A DNA stretch of 37,034 nt, taken from contig JBJXFQ010000078.1 in NCBI GenBank assembly GCA_046155605.1, positions 1 to 37,034 of the forward strand, read 5' to 3'. Position numbers and translations under genes: made by a program. The notes beneath the pieces were generated by a model that did not search any database, was not told the origin of the DNA, and saw only the letters and a list, made by a program, of their open reading frames with translations. This DNA comes from JAEUIZ01 sp046155605 (GTDB lineage Bacteria; Planctomycetota; Phycisphaerae; Phycisphaerales; UBA1924). Position 1 is the stretch's first letter. Every line of letters starts with the position of its first letter. Positions 32,878-37,034 of this stretch are shown here, in pieces.

Positions 32878-33555
32878 GTGATTCTTGCGATCGAGACAAG
32901 CAATCCATCTGCAGCGCTGGATGCCGCATCGGTGGCGTTGGTCGAGATGATCGGTGCCGCGTCGAGCGTTCGTGCCGTTGAGTTGCTACGTCCCATGGAC
33001 CATCACGACGACGGGCTAATCGCGGCGATTGATCGAGCGTGTCGCGCGGTGAGGGTGCGGCCGCGTGACCTCACTCGCATCGCGGTCTCGATCGGGCCGG
33101 GCGGGTTCACGGCGCTCCGGATCGCTGCCGCCACGGCGAAAGTGCTCGGCGAGGCGATCGGGGCCCCGTGCGTAAGCGTGCCGACGGCGGAAATCGTGGC
33201 ACGCCGCGTCGAGGCACCTAGCCCCTTTGCCGTCGCGCTGGCGTCGAAGGGTGACTCGGCGCACCTGACGCTGTTTCGAGGTGCGGGTGACGATCGCGGC
33301 ACGACGCTCGGCATCGCACGAGCGGGCGATCTCGAGCGGCTTGGGATTGTCTCGCTGATCGCGGACAAGTTCCTGCCCAAGCCGATGGCGGATGAATGTG
33401 CTCGCCTTGGCATCGAGCGGCATAGGCCGATCTTTGATCCGGTGGCGTGTGCAGAAATCGCCGCCGCGCGAGATCCCATCGACCCTGTCAACCTCCTGCC
33501 GCTCTATCCGCGCGAGCCAGAGGCCGTCGCGCTGTGGCGTCAACGGCAGGGCTGA
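32878..33555 (+). CDS. tsaB: tRNA threonylcarbamoyladenosine biosynthesis protein TsaB
   Basis: The 225-residue ASKHA-family protein starts at GTG 32878, giving VILAIETSNPSAAL, the canonical TsaB N-terminus. Further motifs: IAVSIGPGGFTALRIAAATAKVLGEAIGAPCVSVPTAEIVA and LLPLYPREPEAV. TsaB is the platform for the TsaD/TsaE complex that makes t6A37 in ANN-decoding tRNAs. tsaD and tsaE are not in the window. Its GTG start lies 110 nt from the start of the divergent ABC-ATPase gene. Confidence 0.93.
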   Translation: MILAIETSNPSAALDAASVALVEMIGAASSVRAVELLRPMDHHDDGLIAAIDRACRAVRVRPRDLTRIAVSIGPGGFTALRIAAATAKVLGEAIGAPCVSVPTAEIVARRVEAPSPFAVALASKGDSAHLTLFRGAGDDRGTTLGIARAGDLERLGIVSLIADKFLPKPMADECARLGIERHRPIFDPVACAEIAAARDPIDPVNLLPLYPREPEAVALWRQRQG

Positions 33556-33841
33556 CCCGCGGCCTGGCGCACGACACGGCCTGATGCATGCCACGCGAAG
33601 GGTCTGCGGCGCTGCTGCTGTCCATGTATGTTCGGCCCCAAAAAAAAGTCGGCCTCTCTCGCGCTTCCCATCGCCTTTGGGGCGGGGGCCGGGTTGGTCG
33701 TCCGCCGCTCTCGCGCAGTGGAGGGAGTGCGCGGCGCGGCTTCCCGGTCCCCCGTTGCGGACTCATGGCGGACTTTCCGCCCCTGTTCAGGCTTAGGCGT
33801 TTCACTTCCAACCAATCGGGTACCACCCGGGGAGATTCCAG

Positions 33842-36800
33842 ATGTATCGCAGTCGAAAGTTCGTTCGAATGGCGTCGGTCGCGTCGTTGGCCTGTCTTCT
33901 TCCGGCGGTCGCGGGGATGGCGCAAAGCGTCGAAGACCCTGCCGCGGCACGAATCGCCGAAGCCGGCGCGGCCGCCAAGGCCCGTATCACGCTCCCATCG
34001 GGCGTCGTCGTTCACATGACCGACAACGCCGTGATGGGGCAGAAGTCCATCCGCGTTCCCGGCTCCGAAACGGTCGTCGCGACGTGGCAGGAGCGGGTGG
34101 ATGGGCAGTGGCGCACGTACTCGGCGATCAGCCAGAACGGTCGCTCGCTCTCGGGCCGCGTCCGCGAAATCTCGCACTCCATCGACCTCGCCTATCAGGC
34201 GTTCGATCCGCTCGCGGGCGAGCCGGCGGTGGACGCACGCCTGCAAGCCGCTGCGACGAATGACCAGTACATCGTGCAGTTCGTGACGATCGCGCTCCCC
34301 GAACTTCAGAAGGCCATCGAGGCCGCGGGCGGGACGATCATCCGCTTCCTGCCTGACACGGCAGTGCTCGTGCGCATGCCCGCGGCGACCCGCGCTCGCG
34401 TCGCCGGCATGCCGCACGTTCGCTGGGTTGGCGCAAATCACGTCGCGTACAAAGTCGAGCCGGGGATCGTGGCGTCGATCCTCGCCGGCGCTGATGCCCA
34501 GGCCGAGGCTCGCTATTCGATCGAGTGCGCGACCGAAGGCCCGGCCGATCAGCAGAAGGTCGCCGACGCGATCCGGGCGCTGGGCGGCGCGGTCGATGTG
34601 CTCACGCCCGATCAATACCGCATGGAGGCGACGCTCAACGAGGCGCAACTCCTCGCGGTCGCCGCGATGAACGAGGTCCATTACATCGATCCGTGGGGCG
34701 GCCCCGCGCAGAAGGACATGAACATCGTCCGCTCCTCGGGCGGCGGCAACTTCATCGAGAGCACCCTGGGCCTCACGGGCCAGGGCGTCCGCGGCGAGGT
34801 CTTCGACTCCGAACTGCGCACCACGCACCAGGAGTTCTCGCTCATCACTCCGCTCAGCCACTCGGGCGGCTTCGGCAACCCCGCCGACCCGCACGGCACC
34901 AGCGTCTTCAGCATCGTCTTCGGGCGCGGCGCCAGCGCCAACGCCCGCGGCATGCTCCCCAACGCCGCCGAGGGGTACTACTACGACCCGTCGGCCTGCA
35001 CGCAGTTCGGCGGCGCGCAGACGCGCCTGGCTGCCAATCAACAACTGGTCAATCCCGCGGGCACTTTCCGCTGCGTCTTCCAGACGTCGAGCATCGGCAG
35101 CACGCGGACCACCACATACTCGACGATCTCGGCCGAGGTTGACAACTACCTCTTCCAGACCCAGTTGCTCTCGACGCAGTCGCAGAGCAACGCCGGCTGG
35201 TTCGGCGAAGTCGCCAACAACTCACGCCCGCAGGCCTGGGCAAAGAACATCGTCTCGGTCGGCGGCATCTACCACCTCAACTCCGCCTCGCGCGCCGATG
35301 ATCGCTGGATCTCCGCCGTCGCCAGTTGCGGCTCGCCCTCGGGCAATGTCAGTTCGGGTCCGGCCTCCGACGGCCGCATCAAGCCCGACCTCAGTTTCTT
35401 CAACGACTGCATCTTCTCGGCCTCGAACGGCGGCAACGCCACCTATACCGAGTTCGGCGGCACCAGCAGCGCCACCCCCATGACCGGCGGCCACTTCGGG
35501 CTCTTCTTCCAGATGTGGCACGACGGCGTTTGGGCGGGCCACGGCGGCGGCTCCGACGTCTTTGATTCGCGCTGCAAGATGACCACCGCCAAGGCCGCCT
35601 TGATCTCGACCGCCTTCCGCTACAACTGGCCCGCGGGCGGCGCCAATGGCGACCTCACTCGCGTGCGTCAAGGCTGGGGCACACCGGACCTCCAGAACCT
35701 CTACAACCTCCGCGCCAAGACCTTCATCGTCGACGAGGAAGACGTGATCGCCCCGCTGGGATCGAAGACGTATTACCTCAAGGTCGCGCCCGGCGAGGCC
35801 AACCTCAACGCCGTCATGTGCTATGTCGATCGCCAGGGCAACCCGGCCGTGCAGGCCACCCACCGCGTCAACGACCTCTCGATGCGCGTCACGGCACCCA
35901 ACGGCACGTTCTACTGGGGCAACAACGGGCTCTCGACCGACAACTCGTCGAGCACCGGCGGCGTCTCCAACACGAAGGACACCGTCGAGTGCGTCTTCGT
36001 CCCGAGCCCCGCCGCGGGCATCTGGAAGATCGAGGTCTTCGGCGACGTCATCACGCAGGACACCCACACCGAGACGGTGGCCGTCGACGCCGACTTCAGC
36101 CTCTGGGTGACGGGCGGACTCCGCGCCACCGAGGTCGGGCCGTTCGCGTACAGCGTGCAATCCAACGGCAACGACCATCTCTACCGCATCGACCTCGGCA
36201 CCGGCATCGCCACCGACCTCGGGCTCGTCGGCAACGGCGACATCGAGGGCCTCTCCTTCGGACCGAACGGCCGCCTCTACGGGCTCACCGGCACCGGTGC
36301 CGGCGGACAACTCTGGGATCTCTCCGTTCCGCCAGGCTCGCTCGTGGGCAACTCCGTCCGCGCCAACCTTGACGCCGGCATGGACTACTACAACGGCCAG
36401 ATGTACAACATCCAGGGCAACTCCGGCGCGTCATCGCTCTACCGCGTCAACACCACGACGGGCGCACCGACGCTCCTCGGCTCCAACGCCCTCTACTTCG
36501 GCGACCTCGCCATCGACCTCCTCGGCAACGCCTTCGCCTCGGAGAATCTCTCTGCCAACACGCTCTACTCCATCAACCTCACCAATGGCGCGGCCACACT
36601 TGTCGGCGCGCTGGGCGTCAACCCCGGACAGTTCGGCACCTCCTTCGACGACACCGGCACGCTCTGGGCGCTCGACGACGGCGGCCAGATCTACACCATC
36701 GACACCGCCACCGGCGCGGCCACCACCCAGGACCACGTCACCATCAACGGCGTGGATGCCGCGGGCTTCGAGGGCCTCGCCATCGACAAGTACTCCGCCT

Positions 36801-37034
36801 CCGCCCGCATGGACATCCCCGCGTTCGGGTCCACATTCAGTGGCAACACCCGCGGCTACTGGTTCACGGCCCCGTACAACACCTCGATCACGGGCCTTCG
36901 CGTGCCCGACGAGACCAACACGAACTCGCAGAACGTCGAGGTCATCCGCCTCAGCGCGAATCCGCCGACGTTCCCCGCGACCACCAACAACTTCGAGTCG
37001 CTGGGCCGCTTCGTCAACGTCGCCGGCGGCAGCA
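33842..37034 (+). CDS. Secreted subtilase (peptidase S8-like) with C-terminal propeller region, 3' truncated
   Basis: At least 1,064 residues are open to the window end. A signal peptide (MYRSRKFVRMASVASLACLLPAVAGMAQ) precedes a long pro-region (about 30-300). The S8 triad is complete: Asp322 (VFDSE), His351 (DPHGTSVFSIVFG), Ser542 (GGTSSATPMTGG). After a beta-sandwich reminiscent of the P/PPC domains (APLGSKTYYLKVAPGEANLNAV ... GIWKIEVFGDV), a repeated 'LYRIDLGTGIATDLG / LYRVNTTTGAPTLLGS / LYSINLTNGAATLVG' unit follows, a beta-propeller-like repeat of the DUF4394 kind. GGGGAG about 10 nt before ATG 33842 supports the start. The export and protease calls are firm; the C-terminal end, probably an anchor, lies outside the window. 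Confidence 0.88.
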   Translation, partial: MYRSRKFVRMASVASLACLLPAVAGMAQSVEDPAAARIAEAGAAAKARITLPSGVVVHMTDNAVMGQKSIRVPGSETVVATWQERVDGQWRTYSAISQNGRSLSGRVREISHSIDLAYQAFDPLAGEPAVDARLQAAATNDQYIVQFVTIALPELQKAIEAAGGTIIRFLPDTAVLVRMPAATRARVAGMPHVRWVGANHVAYKVEPGIVASILAGADAQAEARYSIECATEGPADQQKVADAIRALGGAVDVLTPDQYRMEATLNEAQLLAVAAMNEVHYIDPWGGPAQKDMNIVRSSGGGNFIESTLGLTGQGVRGEVFDSELRTTHQEFSLITPLSHSGGFGNPADPHGTSVFSIVFGRGASANARGMLPNAAEGYYYDPSACTQFGGAQTRLAANQQLVNPAGTFRCVFQTSSIGSTRTTTYSTISAEVDNYLFQTQLLSTQSQSNAGWFGEVANNSRPQAWAKNIVSVGGIYHLNSASRADDRWISAVASCGSPSGNVSSGPASDGRIKPDLSFFNDCIFSASNGGNATYTEFGGTSSATPMTGGHFGLFFQMWHDGVWAGHGGGSDVFDSRCKMTTAKAALISTAFRYNWPAGGANGDLTRVRQGWGTPDLQNLYNLRAKTFIVDEEDVIAPLGSKTYYLKVAPGEANLNAVMCYVDRQGNPAVQATHRVNDLSMRVTAPNGTFYWGNNGLSTDNSSSTGGVSNTKDTVECVFVPSPAAGIWKIEVFGDVITQDTHTETVAVDADFSLWVTGGLRATEVGPFAYSVQSNGNDHLYRIDLGTGIATDLGLVGNGDIEGLSFGPNGRLYGLTGTGAGGQLWDLSVPPGSLVGNSVRANLDAGMDYYNGQMYNIQGNSGASSLYRVNTTTGAPTLLGSNALYFGDLAIDLLGNAFASENLSANTLYSINLTNGAATLVGALGVNPGQFGTSFDDTGTLWALDDGGQIYTIDTATGAATTQDHVTINGVDAAGFEGLAIDKYSASARMDIPAFGSTFSGNTRGYWFTAPYNTSITGLRVPDETNTNSQNVEVIRLSANPPTFPATTNNFESLGRFVNVAGGS

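Noticed and set aside
33488..35044. 518-residue open frame on the minus strand opposite the subtilase
   Set aside because: Its translation is His/Asp/Arg-rich without motifs, whereas the plus strand encodes a signal peptide and S8 catalytic residues at the same place.

Overview
The window is GC-rich, densely coded bacterial chromosome, most likely from a planctomycete of the class Phycisphaerae. The main grounds are a secreted protein ending in two CDGST/NVxDFxCF-type repeats (the 'GC-type dockerin' tail common in that class), many exported proteins with no recognisable family, and a large envelope operon built around ExbB/ExbD. No rRNA, tRNA, transposase, prophage or CRISPR array was seen. 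The taxonomic call is inference; no marker gene was aligned.

Layout. 1-2.1 kb: 3' part of sucC, a hicAB toxin-antitoxin pair and a TPR-YggX-like fusion. 2.2-4.3 kb: a hypothetical gene directly downstream of a MmgE/PrpD-family gene. 4.3-5.1 kb: a small PQQ-type propeller protein flanked by short palindromic repeats. 5.1-7.6 kb: a divergent pair, a HAF-repeat/dockerin exoprotein and a pectate-lyase-superfamily beta-helix protein. 7.6-9.1 kb: a repeat block, a LysR regulator and a five-copy degenerate tandem repeat. 9.2-12.0 kb: a FabF-like ketoacyl synthase, a SnoaL-like protein and a uracil-DNA glycosylase superfamily protein.

12.07-22.39 kb is the centrepiece: eight minus-strand genes, nearly all overlapping by 4 nt, in the order VWA membrane protein, 381-aa exported protein, ExbB, ExbD, ExbD, 894-aa exported helical-repeat protein, 950-aa single-pass membrane protein, and a CxxC protein. 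It looks like one transcription unit for a proton-motive-force-driven envelope machine. It has no TonB, TolA, TolB or Pal gene in or next to it.

22.6-33.6 kb holds housekeeping and mixed genes: pyrH, a secreted protein of unknown function, a methyltransferase coupled to a GT2-DUF2062 fusion, an M14 peptidase-like protein with an apparent zinc-ligand loss next to a small membrane protein, an MBL-fold hydrolase, two small membrane proteins, an alpha/beta hydrolase, a lone LivF-type ABC ATPase and tsaB. From 33.8 kb to the end runs a large secreted subtilase-like protein that continues past the window.

A second theme is short dispersed palindromes (families A, B, C and a CTTCGTCCC-containing E type) concentrated between genes. 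At least one may sit in frame inside a coding sequence (sucC); a different low-complexity insert sits in frame in the MmgE/PrpD gene.
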